Both the position numbers and the translations under genes were made by a program. The notes under the pieces were generated by a model. The model saw only the letters and a program-made list of their open reading frames with translations, was not told the DNA's origin and ran no database searches. From positions 1-54,631 of the forward strand of contig NZ_JARKPQ010000176.1 of NCBI RefSeq assembly GCF_029975155.1: a stretch of DNA of 54,631 nt, given 5' to 3'. Source of the DNA: Propionicimonas sp. Its GTDB lineage: Bacteria; Actinomycetota; Actinomycetes; Propionibacteriales; Propionibacteriaceae. Within the stretch, counting starts at the first letter, position 1. Every line of letters begins with the position of its first letter. Positions 23,813 to 33,384 of this stretch are shown in pieces.

Positions 23813-25540
23813 TCACTTCACGTAGCCGACGTTCTCCCACTTCGGCACCTTGGCCATGCCCAGGGCGCCGATGTTGGCCAGCTTGTCCCGGACGCCGATC
23901 AGCATCGGGCGCTGGTACAGCGGCAGGGTGTGGCCGGACTCCCAGATGGACTGAGCGGCCTGGTTGCCCAGGTCGGCGCGCTTGGCGGCGTCCATCTCGG
24001 TGTCGATCTGCGGGATCAGCTCGTTCAGCGTGGGGTTCTCCAGCTGCGCGTAGTTGGCCTCGTTCGGCTTGAAGGAGTCGCCCGTGCCGGTGCCACCGTA
24101 GATCTGACCGATGTTGCGCAGCGGGTACGGCGTGCCGATCCACGAGAACGCGATGATGTCGAAGTCGTGCTTGTTGAGCACGCCCGGCCAGTCCTTCGTG
24201 ACGTCGACGTTCTTCAGCTTCAGGTTCACGCCGACCGCCTTCAGGCTCTTCTGCGCCTGCAGGCCCTCGTTCTCCGACGCCTTCACGCCGCTGAGCACGC
24301 GGAACACGATGTCGAGCTGCTTGCCGTCCTTCTCCCGGAACCCGGTGGACTCGTTCAGCTTCCAGCCGGCCTCGTCCAGCAGCTGCTTGGCCTTGTCCGG
24401 GTTGTAGTCGATGCCGGTGGCCTTCGCCTGATCGACGTAGCCGACCTGGTTCGACACGTACAGGTTGTTGTTCAGCGGCACCTTGTCGCCCGGCAGGCCG
24501 GCGAGGTCGGACTGCGCGATGACCGTGCGGTCGATGCCCATCATGATCGCCTGGCGAACCTTCACATCGGACAGGTTCGGCGACTTCGAGTTGATGGTGA
24601 AGTGCCGGAAGTTCGGGCCGGCGGCCACCCGCACCTCGGAGTTCTGGGCGTTCTTGGCCTGGGCGTAGCCGTCCGGGTCAGCGCCGATGTCGTAGTAGTC
24701 GACCTCCTGGTTCGCGAACGCCGCGGCGAGGCCCTCCGGCGCGACCAGCTTCCACGAGAGCTTGGTCAGGACGGGCTTCGCACCCCACCACTTGTCGTTC
24801 GGCACCATCGTGACGAGGCCACTGGTCTTGTCCCAGCTGTCGACCTTGAACGGGCCGCTGAACCACGCGTCCTTGTACTCGCCCCAGCCGTCGTTGAACA
24901 GCTCGGGGGTCGCGACGCCTTCGGCGGGCAGCGGGCCGTCGGCGATGATCGCCGTCCAGTCGGGATAGGTGGTCTTGAAGGTGAACAGGACCTCCTGCGG
25001 GTTCGCGCCGGCCACCACCGAGGTGACCTGGTTCCAGCCGTCGGTGGACGCGGCGGCGAACTTCTTGTTGCTGCCGTTCTGGGCCTTCCAGGTGGCGATC
25101 CAGTCGTCGGCGTCGATCACCGAGCCGTCGTTCCAGGTGGCCTTGGGGTTGAGCTCGAGGGTGACCACCAGCTTGTCGGTGACGTCGGTCTTGGCCTCGA
25201 CCAGGTAGTCGGGGTTGATGACGGGCTCGCCGTCGCCCTTGAAGTCGTAGTAGGTGGGCCGGATCGGCGACTGCAGGAAGACCAGCTCGGCATCGTTACC
25301 GGTGATGTTGAACTGGTTCCACGTCGTGATCTGGCTGCTCATATAGCCGACGAACTCACCGGCGACGAGCTGATCGTGGGGAGTCTCGTTGATGTCCCAA
25401 CCACCCGCGGGGGCGGGCGAGCCGGGGACGGCGCCGGCGGTGCCACCGGCCGTTGGTGCCTGGGACGGTCCGCCGCAGGCGGCCATGGTCAGGGCCAGGC
25501 CTCCGGCGATCAGCGGCATCAGGATTCTTGAAGCCTTCAC
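23813..25540 (-). CDS. Peptide ABC importer, solute-binding lipoprotein (family 5)
   Basis: An extracellular substrate-binding protein of about 575 residues, lipid-anchored. The signal ends in the lipobox LTMAAC, then a proline/glycine-rich linker and the SBP_bac_5 fold (YPDWTAIIADG, KVDSWDKTSGLVTMVPNDKW, KVRQAIMMGIDRTVI, LPGDKVPLNN). This is the family for oligopeptide/dipeptide and nickel uptake. The GTG at 25540 (VKASRIL) is chosen because AGGAAACAGGAACA precedes it; an open frame to 25654 adds a non-signal N-terminus. It is the last gene after the two permeases and the fused ATPase on the minus strand, separated by about 420 bp of repeats, so it probably also has its own promoter. Confidence 0.9.
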   Translation of the reverse strand: MKASRILMPLIAGGLALTMAACGGPSQAPTAGGTAGAVPGSPAPAGGWDINETPHDQLVAGEFVGYMSSQITTWNQFNITGNDAELVFLQSPIRPTYYDFKGDGEPVINPDYLVEAKTDVTDKLVVTLELNPKATWNDGSVIDADDWIATWKAQNGSNKKFAAASTDGWNQVTSVVAGANPQEVLFTFKTTYPDWTAIIADGPLPAEGVATPELFNDGWGEYKDAWFSGPFKVDSWDKTSGLVTMVPNDKWWGAKPVLTKLSWKLVAPEGLAAAFANQEVDYYDIGADPDGYAQAKNAQNSEVRVAAGPNFRHFTINSKSPNLSDVKVRQAIMMGIDRTVIAQSDLAGLPGDKVPLNNNLYVSNQVGYVDQAKATGIDYNPDKAKQLLDEAGWKLNESTGFREKDGKQLDIVFRVLSGVKASENEGLQAQKSLKAVGVNLKLKNVDVTKDWPGVLNKHDFDIIAFSWIGTPYPLRNIGQIYGGTGTGDSFKPNEANYAQLENPTLNELIPQIDTEMDAAKRADLGNQAAQSIWESGHTLPLYQRPMLIGVRDKLANIGALGMAKVPKWENVGYVK

Positions 25541-25962
25541 TGTTCCTGTTTCCTCCATGTGGGTCATGGCCCGGTGGCGCCGAGGGGGCGACGCGCCGTG
25601 GCCATTCAGATAGCTTCCGACGATACCCCTTGCCACCAGGCCCTTCCCAATCACCGCGCGTAACGACCTGCTAACGAAATTCGCGGCGGGCGGAGATTTT
25701 CGCGGTCTGGCGGGGTGTTCCCACGAACGACGGAGCGCGCTCGACGGCCCTTCGTGACGCCGGCTCGTCCCTCACCGGCTCCTCAGGGAGCGGTGAATGA
25801 CACGTCATCCCGGCGAACGCCGGAATCCCCGGCGCCCGGCTGGCAACCTTGCTCGCGGGATCCCGGGGCAGGCCCGGGATGACCGAGGGGCCGGATGCCC
25901 GACGGCCCGGACGACCGACGGCCCCGGATGCCGAGGAGACCGCGATGAGCGGGCGTGGGGCG
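25541..25962. repeat. Repeat-filled gap between ATPase and binding-protein genes
   Basis: A 422-base gap without a gene. 25541-25740 should hold the promoter and leader of the binding-protein gene. From 25741 there is a CCCTTCGTGACGCCGGCTCG unit (CACGAAGGG family), ATCCCGGCGAACGCCGGAATC, and GATCCCGGGGCAGGCCCGGG, followed by several degenerate GGATGCCCGACGGCCC tandem units up to the ATPase stop. Confidence 0.7.
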
Positions 25963-28104
25963 TCAGGCCGGGGTTGCGGCGTGGGCGGGGTCGGCGGAGC
26001 CGAGGAGGCCGGGACCGGCGTAGTGGCAGGCGGCCTGGTGGTCTCCGGGCTGGTCAGCGAGCGGTGGCGGCACCTCGCGACAGCGCTGGCGCAGCTCCTC
26101 GTCCAGGGCGGCGTAGCGGAAGCAGCGGGTGCGGAACTTGCAGCCCGAGGGCGGATCGGCCGGGCTGGGCAGGTCGCCGGACAGCACGATCCGGTGCCGG
26201 GAGCGCTCGGTGTTCGGGTCGGGGATGGGGATCGCCGACAACAGCGCCTGCGTGTACGGGTGGGCGGGGTTCGTGTACACCTCGTCCACGTCGCCCACCT
26301 CGACGATCGAGCCGAGGTACATCACCGCGACCCGGTCCGCGATGTGCCGGATCACCGCGAGATCGTGCGCGACGAACAGGTACGACAGTCCGAGCTTGGC
26401 CTGCAGGTCGTCCAGCAGGTTGATCACGCCGGCCTGGATGGACACGTCCAGAGCCGACACCGGCTCGTCCAGCACCATGACCTTCGGCTCCAGCGAGAGC
26501 GCGCGGGCGATGCCGATCCGCTGCCGCTGGCCGCCCGAGAAGTGCTGCGGGTACCGGTCGGCGTGCGCTGCTTCGAGGCCCACCAGCCGCAGCAGGTCGC
26601 GGACCCGTCCGTCGATCTCGGACTTGCTGTAGCCGTGGACGCCCATCGGCTCGGCGATGATGTCGTAGATCGGCATCCGCGGGTCCAGCGACGCCATCGG
26701 GTCCTGGAACACCACCTGCAGGTTGCGCCGCAACTGCTTGCGCTCCCGCCGTCCCAGCCTGGCCGTGTTCTTGCCGAGCACGCTCACCGAACCGGCGGTC
26801 GGCGTGCTGAGGTTCAGGATCTCCAGCAGCGTGGTGGTCTTGCCGCAGCCGGACTCGCCCACCAGGCCCAGCGTCTCCCCCTCGCGGATGTCGAGGTCGA
26901 TGCCGTCGACGGCGTACACGGTGCCGATCCGGCGCCGGTAGATCGCACCCTTCATCAGGGGGTAGTGCCGCTTCAGGCCCCTCAGCTCCAGCACGGGCGG
27001 ACGGTCCTCGCGCGGCAGCTGCCGCAGCTCCGACGTGGCCAGCTGCGGCACCGGGTACAGCTCCTCGTGGCCCTTGCCGGCCAGGTCGTCCAGCCGGATG
27101 CAGGCCGCCAGGTGATCCATCGAGTCGGTCGGCTCCAGCTCGGGCTCCGCCAGCGTGCACTGCTCGATCGCGGCCGGGCACCGGGGGACGAACGGGCAGC
27201 CGGGCGGCAGGTCGACCACGGACGGCGGGTTGCCCTCCAGCACCGGCAGGGCGCCTTCGCTGGCCCGGTCCAGCCGCGGGACGGTGCCCAGCAGGCCGAT
27301 CGTGTACGGCATCCGTGGTCGGTAGAAGATGTCGTCGACGGAGCCCTGCTCGACCGGCCGGCCCGCGTACATCACCACCACCCGGTCGGACATGCCGGCC
27401 ACGATCCCGAGGTCGTGCGTGATCATGATGATCGCCGCGCCGGTCTCCTTCTGAGCGGTCTTCAGCACCTCAAGCACCTGGGCCTGGATGGTCACGTCCA
27501 GCGCGGTGGTGGGCTCGTCGGCGATGATCACGTCCGGGTCGTTGGCGATCGCCATCGCGATCATCACCCGCTGCCGCATGCCGCCGGAGAACTCGAACGG
27601 GAACGACTTCACCCGCACCTGCGGGTTCGGGATGCCGACCAGGTCGAGCAGCTCGATCGCCCGGTTCCACGCCTTCGACTTCGGCACGTCGTAGTGGGCC
27701 TGGATCGCCTCCACGATCTGGTCGCCGACGGTGTACACCGGCGTCAGGGCACTCAGCGGGTCCTGGAAGACCATCGCGAGGTCGCGGCCGCGGATCTTGC
27801 TGAGCTCCTCGTCCGTCCGTCCCAGCAGTTCGTCGCCGTGCAGCTTGATCGAGCCGATGATCCGGGTGGTCGGGGGGTGCAGGCCCATCACGGCCAGCGA
27901 CGTCACCGACTTGCCGGAGCCCGACTCCCCCACGATCGCCAGCGTCTCGCCCGCGGCCAGGTCGAAGCTGAGCCCGCGGACCGCGCGGACCGGACCGGCC
28001 TCGCTGGGGAACGTGACGTGCAGGTCGCGGACGGAGAGGACGGTCTCACCGGCCTTGGTGCGGCGGTCCTTCACCTGGTTCTGCAGGCTCAGTGCGGTGC
28101 TCAT
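25963..28104 (-). CDS. Peptide ABC importer, fused OppD-OppF ATPase
   Basis: A 713-residue protein with two complete ABC ATPase domains. The first (about 22-350) has Walker [10 protein letters not shown], signature FSGGMRQR and Walker [12 protein letters not shown]. The second (about 365-700) has [17 protein letters not shown] and [11 protein letters not shown]. Each is followed by the oligopeptide-transporter cysteine-rich tail ([10 protein letters not shown] and [10 protein letters not shown]). It powers import of the peptide delivered by the lipoprotein encoded downstream. OppD and OppF are separate genes in many bacteria; the fusion is common in actinomycetes. Its start lies inside the first copy of the duplicated intercistronic element. 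Confidence 0.95.
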   Translation of the reverse strand: MSTALSLQNQVKDRRTKAGETVLSVRDLHVTFPSEAGPVRAVRGLSFDLAAGETLAIVGESGSGKSVTSLAVMGLHPPTTRIIGSIKLHGDELLGRTDEELSKIRGRDLAMVFQDPLSALTPVYTVGDQIVEAIQAHYDVPKSKAWNRAIELLDLVGIPNPQVRVKSFPFEFSGGMRQRVMIAMAIANDPDVIIADEPTTALDVTIQAQVLEVLKTAQKETGAAIIMITHDLGIVAGMSDRVVVMYAGRPVEQGSVDDIFYRPRMPYTIGLLGTVPRLDRASEGALPVLEGNPPSVVDLPPGCPFVPRCPAAIEQCTLAEPELEPTDSMDHLAACIRLDDLAGKGHEELYPVPQLATSELRQLPREDRPPVLELRGLKRHYPLMKGAIYRRRIGTVYAVDGIDLDIREGETLGLVGESGCGKTTTLLEILNLSTPTAGSVSVLGKNTARLGRRERKQLRRNLQVVFQDPMASLDPRMPIYDIIAEPMGVHGYSKSEIDGRVRDLLRLVGLEAAHADRYPQHFSGGQRQRIGIARALSLEPKVMVLDEPVSALDVSIQAGVINLLDDLQAKLGLSYLFVAHDLAVIRHIADRVAVMYLGSIVEVGDVDEVYTNPAHPYTQALLSAIPIPDPNTERSRHRIVLSGDLPSPADPPSGCKFRTRCFRYAALDEELRQRCREVPPPLADQPGDHQAACHYAGPGLLGSADPAHAATPA

Positions 28105-28175
28105 GCGGGGTCCCTGCGGAGTTGTTCGGGGGAGCGCAGCGGAGGAGAAGAACTCCGTGGGGTGTTTCTCATGCC
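28101..28175 (-). repeat. Intercistronic element, copy A
   Basis: 75 nt running from the stop of permease C into the start codon of the ATPase, nearly identical to the element at 29122-29195. It includes CGGAGTT/AACTCCG arms that can form a hairpin and an AGGGA site 7 nt before the ATG. The two differ by one substitution and a small indel. Confidence 0.9.
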
Positions 28176-29125
28176 TGTCCTCCCGACGCGGAGCTGGGGT
28201 CGAGGGCGTCGCGCAGACCGTCCCCGATGGCGTTCACGCACATCACCAGGAAGACCAGGATGGTCGCCGGCCCGAGGAAGATCCACGGGTAGGTCGTCGC
28301 CATCCGCGCACCCTCACCGATCAGGGTGCCCAGCGAGGTGTCCGGCGCCTGGACGCCGAAGCCGAAGTACGACAGGCCGGTCTCGGACAGGATCGCGTAG
28401 CCGACGCCGAGGGTGGCGTCGATGATCAGCAGCGAGGACGCGTTCGGCAGGATGTGCCGGACGATGATCCGGAACGCCGAGAGCCCCATGAACTTGGCCG
28501 CCAGCACGTACTCGCGCTCACGGATCGACAGCGTCAGCGAGCGGACCACCCGCGCCGAGAGCGGCCAGGCGAACGCCGCCAGCAGCACGACCAGCAGTAT
28601 CCACGCCGCGTCCCCCTCGGGAGCGCCGCGGGAGGCCACCGCGATCAGGAAGAAGCTCGGCACGACCAGCAGCAGGTCGATGATCCACAGCATCGCGCGC
28701 TCGTACCACCCGCCCAGGTAGGCGGCGGAGGCGCCGACCAGCGCGGCGATCGAGGTGGACATGATCGCCACCAGGACGCCGATCAGCAGCGACTTGCCCA
28801 GACCGCGGACGGTGAGCGCCAGCACGTCCCGGCCGGCCTGGGTGGTGCCCAGCAGGTGCGAGGAGTTCGGCGGGGTGAGGAAGGAATAGGTGTCGATGTC
28901 GTCGAACTTCCAGTACAGGAAGGTCGAACCGAACAGGGCGAGGATGACGAGGAACACGATCCCCGCCGCACCGAAGACGGCGGTCTTGTTGCGCAGGAAC
29001 CGGCGGAAGACCAGCTGTCCGCGCGTGAGCCGCTTCGCCCGGCGTCCACCCCTGGCCTTCTCGACGAGCTTCGCGTTCGGCTGCTCCATGCCGGGCTCGA
29101 CCGGCGCTGTGGTGAGCTCACTCAT
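28169..29125 (-). CDS. Peptide ABC importer, permease (OppC/DppC type)
   Basis: A 318-residue inner-membrane permease. The long basic N-terminal tail, first helix (about 48-70) and five further helices match OppC. The DppC signature SSHLLGTTQAGRDVLALTVRG and the EAA-loop ILVFL...GPATILVF region near the end, with FMGLSAFRIIVRHILPNASS (EAA-like coupling loop), are intact. It begins in the second intercistronic element, with start codon GCATGAG exactly as in the ATPase gene. Confidence 0.93.
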   Translation of the reverse strand: MSELTTAPVEPGMEQPNAKLVEKARGGRRAKRLTRGQLVFRRFLRNKTAVFGAAGIVFLVILALFGSTFLYWKFDDIDTYSFLTPPNSSHLLGTTQAGRDVLALTVRGLGKSLLIGVLVAIMSTSIAALVGASAAYLGGWYERAMLWIIDLLLVVPSFFLIAVASRGAPEGDAAWILLVVLLAAFAWPLSARVVRSLTLSIREREYVLAAKFMGLSAFRIIVRHILPNASSLLIIDATLGVGYAILSETGLSYFGFGVQAPDTSLGTLIGEGARMATTYPWIFLGPATILVFLVMCVNAIGDGLRDALDPSSASGGQA

Positions 29126-29195
29126 GCGGGGTCCCTGCGGAGTTGTTCGGGGGAGCGCAGCGGAGGAGGAGAACTCCGTGGGGTGCTCTCATGCC
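29122..29195 (-). repeat. Intercistronic element, copy B
   Basis: 74 nt joining the stop of permease B to the start of permease C; partner of the copy at 28101. Both copies include the same TGAG stop context, hairpin arms and ribosome-binding site. Confidence 0.9.
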
Positions 29196-30169
29196 AGCCT
29201 CACTCTCGGGTCGAGGATCGCGACCATGATGTCGGACAGCACCGCCCCGACCAGTACGCAGACGCCGGCGAAGGCCGTCACCGCGACCACACCGTTCACG
29301 TCGTGCTTGGTGATCGTGTCGACGCCGTACTGGCCGATGCCCGGGAAGCTGAAGATGCGCTCGGTGAAGGTGGCGCCGACGAACATCGTCGCCACGCTGA
29401 ACGCGACGTAGGTGCCGGTGGGGATGAGCGCCGTGCGCAGCGCGTGCTTCATCACCGCCTTCTTCGCCGGCAGGCCTTTGGCCCGGGCTGTTCGGACGTA
29501 GTCCGCGCCGAGCGAGTCGAGCATCAGGTTGCGCTGGATCCGGCTCATCGACGCCGCACCGAGCACGATCAGCACGAGCGTCGGCAGCAAAAGGTGCTGT
29601 GCCCGGTCGACGAGGTCGGCCAGCGGGTAGTCGCCCACGTCCCCGGTCTCGCCGATGAACTCGAAGGTGCGGGTGCCGGTGACGTTGTTGAACCAGGTCG
29701 CGCCGATCTGGGTGAGGTGGCCGACCACGAACGCGGGCGTGGAGATGATCAGCAGCGAGATGAAGGTGACCACCCGGTCGCTCACCTTGTACTGGCGGGT
29801 CGCGGTCCAGGCACCGGCGGCGACGCCGACCACGATGCCGACCAGCGTGCCGACCAGCAGCAGCCGCAGGCTCACCCACATGCGGCTCGCGATCTGCTCG
29901 TTGACGCTGACGCCCTCCGGGGAGAAGCCCCAGTTGCCCTGGAACACGCCGGTGAGCCAGATCCAGTAACGCTCGAACAGGGGAACGTTGTCGCTGAGGT
30001 TGTACTTGAGGAGCTGTGCCTCGACGATCGCGGGGTCGACCGGCGGCTGCCGAACCGCCCACAGGGAGCGCGGATTCAGCTGGGTGGCGGCGAGCACGAA
30101 GGTCAGCGAAACTGCGACGTACAGCAGTACGAGGTAGTTCAGCAGTCGCTTCCCGATGTAGCGAAGCAT
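29189..30169 (-). CDS. Peptide ABC importer, permease (OppB/DppB type)
   Basis: A 326-residue inner-membrane permease, first gene of the importer operon. The first helix is at the very N-terminus (IGKRLLNYLVLLYVAVSLTF), then a periplasmic loop and five more helices. The coupling loop DYVRTARAKGLPAKKAVMKH (EAA motif) is intact. ATG follows TACTTT by 6 nt (minus strand), so the operon mRNA is probably leaderless. The gene ends in the intercistronic element. Confidence 0.93.
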   Translation of the reverse strand: MLRYIGKRLLNYLVLLYVAVSLTFVLAATQLNPRSLWAVRQPPVDPAIVEAQLLKYNLSDNVPLFERYWIWLTGVFQGNWGFSPEGVSVNEQIASRMWVSLRLLLVGTLVGIVVGVAAGAWTATRQYKVSDRVVTFISLLIISTPAFVVGHLTQIGATWFNNVTGTRTFEFIGETGDVGDYPLADLVDRAQHLLLPTLVLIVLGAASMSRIQRNLMLDSLGADYVRTARAKGLPAKKAVMKHALRTALIPTGTYVAFSVATMFVGATFTERIFSFPGIGQYGVDTITKHDVNGVVAVTAFAGVCVLVGAVLSDIMVAILDPRVRLA

Positions 30170-30209
30170 GGATGGAAAGTACCCCAGGCGGCGGTCTTCC
30201 CCAAACGAA

Positions 30210-30635
30210 TCACCGCTCGCGGCGGTTGACCACCACCGTCCCCAGCAGCAGGTCGTTCAGCGCCCGACGCTCCGCGCCGATCACGATCGTGGGCAGGACG
30301 AGGCAGATCAGGGCAGCCCTCGCCAGCGCCCGCGGCCAGCCGAGCGGCTGCCCGTCGAGGCGGACGATGCCGATCCGGGCGACCAGCTGACCGAAGCTGC
30401 CGCCGGTGAGCGCGCTGAGCACGGCGCTCTGGAGGAAGAACACCGCCAGGATCATCCACGCGCGCCAGCCGCCCTCGCGGAGCACGCCGGTGCCGAACAG
30501 GAACACCGCCACCACCATGGACGCGCCCCAGTCCAGCACCAGGGCCGCGATCCGCGCGCGCCAGGACGCCAGCGAGCCGCGTCCGGCCTGCGGCAACCCG
30601 ATGCTCGCGCCCGGGTAGGCGTCCAGTGTGGTCAC
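30210..30635 (-). CDS. RDD-family membrane protein
   Basis: A 141-residue protein with the RDD hallmarks: SWRARIAALVLDWGASMVVA in the first helix, GSFGQLVARIGIVRLDGQPL after the second, and ALNDLLLGTVVVNRRER at the end. There are three to four helices. In several actinomycetes an RDD protein lies beside glutamine synthetase, as here where it is divergent from glnA. The GTG at 30635 follows TAGGCT by 6 nt (leaderless). Function unsettled; ion exchange has been proposed for some members. Confidence 0.88.
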   Translation of the reverse strand: MTTLDAYPGASIGLPQAGRGSLASWRARIAALVLDWGASMVVAVFLFGTGVLREGGWRAWMILAVFFLQSAVLSALTGGSFGQLVARIGIVRLDGQPLGWPRALARAALICLVLPTIVIGAERRALNDLLLGTVVVNRRER

Positions 30636-30691
30636 GCGGCGAGCCTACCCACCGCCCCCGCCGCCTCCCAGTGACGGGATGGCGAGTCCCT

Positions 30692-30745
30692 GTTACCGGG
30701 CTGAAACAAAGACGCAACTCGGCGGTTACGGCTGGTGCCTAGGGT
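30692..30745 (+). promoter_or_regulatory. GlnR-box array and -10 of glnA
   Basis: Four half-sites stand exactly 11 bp apart: GTTAC (30692-30696), GAAAC (30703-30707), GCAAC (30714-30718), GTTAC (30725-30729), with 6-nt spacers. The first pair matches the Streptomyces GlnR consensus gTnAC-n6-GaAAc fully. The -10 TAGGGT lies at 30740-30745, so the array covers the -35 region. Control by a GlnR-type regulator in response to nitrogen is inferred. Confidence 0.7.
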
Positions 30746-30781
30746 TTGGCGCGTTGATTCCCTGAGCCCTACGGAGGACCC

Positions 30782-32212
30782 ATGTTCCAAGGCGCCGACG
30801 ACCTGTTGGCCTATCTCAAGGACGAGGCTGTCGAGACCGTCGACGTCCGCTTCTGCGATCTGCCCGGCGTGATGCAGCACTTCACCGTGCCGGCTCAGTT
30901 CTTCGGCCCGGAGGTGTTCGAGGACGGCCTGTCCTTCGACGGCTCGTCCATCCGCGGGTTCCAGAAGATCCACGAGTCGGACATGACCCTCATGCCCGAC
31001 CCGACGACCGCCTTCATCGACCCGTTCCGCCGGTCGAAGACGCTGGCCCTGAACTTCTTCGTGCACGACCCGCTGACGAAGGAGCCCTACAGCCGCGATC
31101 CGCGCAACATCGCGCGCAAGGCAGAGAACTACCTAGCGTCCACGGGCATCGGTGACACCGCGTTCATGGGCCCGGAGGCCGAGTTCTACGTGTTCGACTC
31201 GGTGCGCTTCGAGACCAAGGCGAACGCCGGTTTCTACTACATCGACTCCGAGGCGGGCGCCTGGAACACCGGCGTCGAGTCCGAGAGCGACGGCCGCGGC
31301 AACCGCGGCTACAAGGTGAAGTACAAGGGCGGCTACTTCCCGGTGCCCCCGGTCGACCACTTCTCCGACCTGCGCGACGACATGGTGCGTCACCTGATCG
31401 ACGCCGGTCTCGAGATCGAGCGTGCGCACCACGAGGTGGGTACCGCCGGCCAGGGCGAGATCGCGACCAGGTTCGACACGTTGCTCGGCGCGGCCGACAA
31501 CCTGATGAAGTACAAGTACATCATCAAGAACACGGCGTGGGCCGCGGGCAAGACCGCCACCTTCATGCCGAAGCCGATCTTCGGCGACAACGGCTCGGGC
31601 ATGCACGTGCACCAGTCGATCTGGAAGAACGGCCAGCCGCTGTTCTACGACGAGGCCGGCTACGCGAACCTCTCCGACCTCGCCCGCTGGTACATCGGCG
31701 GCCTGCTGCACCACGCTCCCGCTGTGCTGGCGTTCACCAACCCGACGGTGAACAGCTACCACCGCCTGGTGCCCGGCTTCGAGGCCCCGGTGAACCGGGT
31801 CTACAGCTCGCGGAACCGCTCGGCGTCCATCCGGATCCCGATCACCGGCTCGAACCCGAAGGCCAAGCGCCTCGAGTTCCGCTGCCCCGACCCGTCGTCC
31901 AACCCGTTCCTGGCGTTCCCCGCCATGCTGCTGGCCGGCCTGGACGGGATCCAGAACAAGATCGAGCCGCCGACCCCGATCGACAAGGACCTGTACGAGC
32001 TGCCGCCCGAGGAGCACGCTCAGGTGGCGACCGTCCCGGGTTCGCTGGACGCCGTGCTGGAGGCCCTGGAGGCCGACCACGACTTCCTGCTCGCCGGCGA
32101 CGTGTTCACCGCCGACCTCATCGAGACCTGGATCGACATGAAGCGGGCCGACATCGACGCCATCCGGCTGCGTCCGCACCCGCACGAGTTCGAGATGTAC
32201 TTCGACATGTGA
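30782..32212 (+). CDS. glnA: Glutamine synthetase type I (beta subtype)
   Basis: Makes glutamine from glutamate, ammonia and ATP as a dodecamer. 476 residues, the GlnA length. Signature stretches: [58 protein letters not shown]. The adenylylation loop [12 protein letters not shown] has the tyrosine that GlnE would modify, so activity is covalently controlled by the GlnE gene of this window. GGAGG lies 8 nt before the ATG and a ~30-nt leader follows the TAGGGT box. A GlnR-type box array sits upstream. Confidence 0.97.
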   Translation: MFQGADDLLAYLKDEAVETVDVRFCDLPGVMQHFTVPAQFFGPEVFEDGLSFDGSSIRGFQKIHESDMTLMPDPTTAFIDPFRRSKTLALNFFVHDPLTKEPYSRDPRNIARKAENYLASTGIGDTAFMGPEAEFYVFDSVRFETKANAGFYYIDSEAGAWNTGVESESDGRGNRGYKVKYKGGYFPVPPVDHFSDLRDDMVRHLIDAGLEIERAHHEVGTAGQGEIATRFDTLLGAADNLMKYKYIIKNTAWAAGKTATFMPKPIFGDNGSGMHVHQSIWKNGQPLFYDEAGYANLSDLARWYIGGLLHHAPAVLAFTNPTVNSYHRLVPGFEAPVNRVYSSRNRSASIRIPITGSNPKAKRLEFRCPDPSSNPFLAFPAMLLAGLDGIQNKIEPPTPIDKDLYELPPEEHAQVATVPGSLDAVLEALEADHDFLLAGDVFTADLIETWIDMKRADIDAIRLRPHPHEFEMYFDM

Positions 32213-32229
32213 TCACTTCGCGGCGCGAG

Positions 32230-32271
32230 TGCGGAGGGTTGTCCACCTTGTTCGGTGGGCAACCCTCCGCA
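32230..32271 (+). terminator. Hairpin after glnA
   Basis: TGCGGAGGGTTG (32230-32241) pairs with CAACCCTCCGCA (32260-32271), with an inner CCACC/GGTGG continuation. A 12-bp outer stem 17 nt after the glnA stop. Confidence 0.8.
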
Positions 32272-32333
32272 TCGTTCTGTCGGTGCCCGGCACGCCGCCG
32301 TCACTCCGCCGCGGGAGTGCCTAGGGTGTGAGC

Positions 32334-33188
32334 GTGACCGATCGGGTGGTGGCCGTGCTGGGCCGCGGAATCGTTGCTCAGGACACTCCGCTGCTGGTCG
32401 CGGACGACCTCGGCCTCACCCGCGGAGACGGCTGCTTCGATGCCTGCCGGGTGGTGGCCAGGGACGGAGCGGCGCGCGTCGACCACCTCGACCAGCACCT
32501 CGCCCGGTTCGCCCGCTCGGCCGCCGCCATGGAACTGCCGGCACCCGACGAGACCGCCTGGCGTGAGCTGATCGGCCAGGCTCTGGCGGCCTGGACCGGC
32601 ACCGGCGAGGCCGTGCTCAAGCTCGTGCTCACCCGCGGCCCCGAGTACGCCGACGCTGGCGCCACCGCCCTGCTCACCATCAGCCCGGCGCCGGACGCCT
32701 CGCTGGCGCGACGCGGTGTCACCGCCGGGACCTTCAGCCGGGGTTACCCCAGCGACGCGTTCGCCTCGGCGCCGTGGCTGCTCGGCGGCGTGAAGACGCT
32801 GTCCTACGCGGTGAACGTCGCTGCGAAACGAGAGGCTGTCCGGCGCGGCGTGGACGAGGTGGTGTTCACTTCGGCCGACGGCTACCTGCTGGAGGGTCCG
32901 ACCAGCGGGCTGCTCGTGGCCGCCGACGACCAGCTGTGGACCACGCCACTGGACGGAACCGGTGTGCTCGCGTCGGTGACCATCGAGGTGATCCTCAGTG
33001 CCGCCCGGGCCCAGGGTGTCGGCACCCGGTACGCACTGTTCCGTCCCGACGACCTGCCGGGAACCGACGGCGTCTGGCTGGTGTCCGCCGTCCGCGGTGT
33101 GCTGCCGGTGCTGGAGCTGGACGGCGTGCCGCTGCCCTCCAATCCGGAGGTCACCGCGCGGCTGGCCGCGGCAGCCGGCTTCGACTGA
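32334..33188 (+). CDS. pabC: Aminodeoxychorismate lyase-like (class IV PLP aminotransferase fold)
   Basis: A fold-type IV PLP enzyme of about 284 residues. LTRGDGCFDACRV, GGVKTLSYAVNVAAKREAVR (PLP lysine in the VKTLSY stretch) and DEVVFTSADGYLLEGPTSGL are the family signatures; the last resembles aminodeoxychorismate lyase, which releases p-aminobenzoate for folate. Branched-chain or D-amino-acid transaminase activity cannot be excluded. The GTG at 32334 follows TAGGGT by 6 nt (leaderless), so the GTG two codons upstream at 32328 is not used. Confidence 0.75.
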   Translation: MTDRVVAVLGRGIVAQDTPLLVADDLGLTRGDGCFDACRVVARDGAARVDHLDQHLARFARSAAAMELPAPDETAWRELIGQALAAWTGTGEAVLKLVLTRGPEYADAGATALLTISPAPDASLARRGVTAGTFSRGYPSDAFASAPWLLGGVKTLSYAVNVAAKREAVRRGVDEVVFTSADGYLLEGPTSGLLVAADDQLWTTPLDGTGVLASVTIEVILSAARAQGVGTRYALFRPDDLPGTDGVWLVSAVRGVLPVLELDGVPLPSNPEVTARLAAAAGFD

Positions 33189-33209
33189 GCAGAGCTGCGC
33201 CGGTCCGGC

Positions 33210-33373
33210 GGCTCGACGTGCAGAACAACCGCTGGTCGAGCCCGGCTCGACCAAACAGAACAACCGCTGGTCGAGCTTGTCGAGACCGGCCAGACATCTC
33301 GACAAGCTCGATGAGCGGTCGGGCGGGTCGGCGAGCAGTCGGGCGGGTTGACGAGCAGTCGGGCGGGTCGACA
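33210..33373. repeat. Direct, inverted and tandem CTCGAC-type repeats
   Basis: CAGAACAACCGCTGGTCGAG occurs twice (33221-33240, 33256-33275). TCGAGCTTGTCGAG/CTCGACAAGCTCGA arms form a hairpin near 33270-33310. Three 20-bp units of AGC(G/A)GTCGGGCGGGT(C/T)G(G/A)C(G/A) follow (33314-33373). It separates the pabC-like gene from the convergent VOC gene. Confidence 0.8.
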
Positions 33374-33384
33374 CGCGACGGCGG

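Noticed and set aside
33314..33373. The three 20-bp units as a CRISPR or iteron array
   Set aside because: The units are contiguous with no spacers, in a repeat-filled gap, and no replication gene is near.
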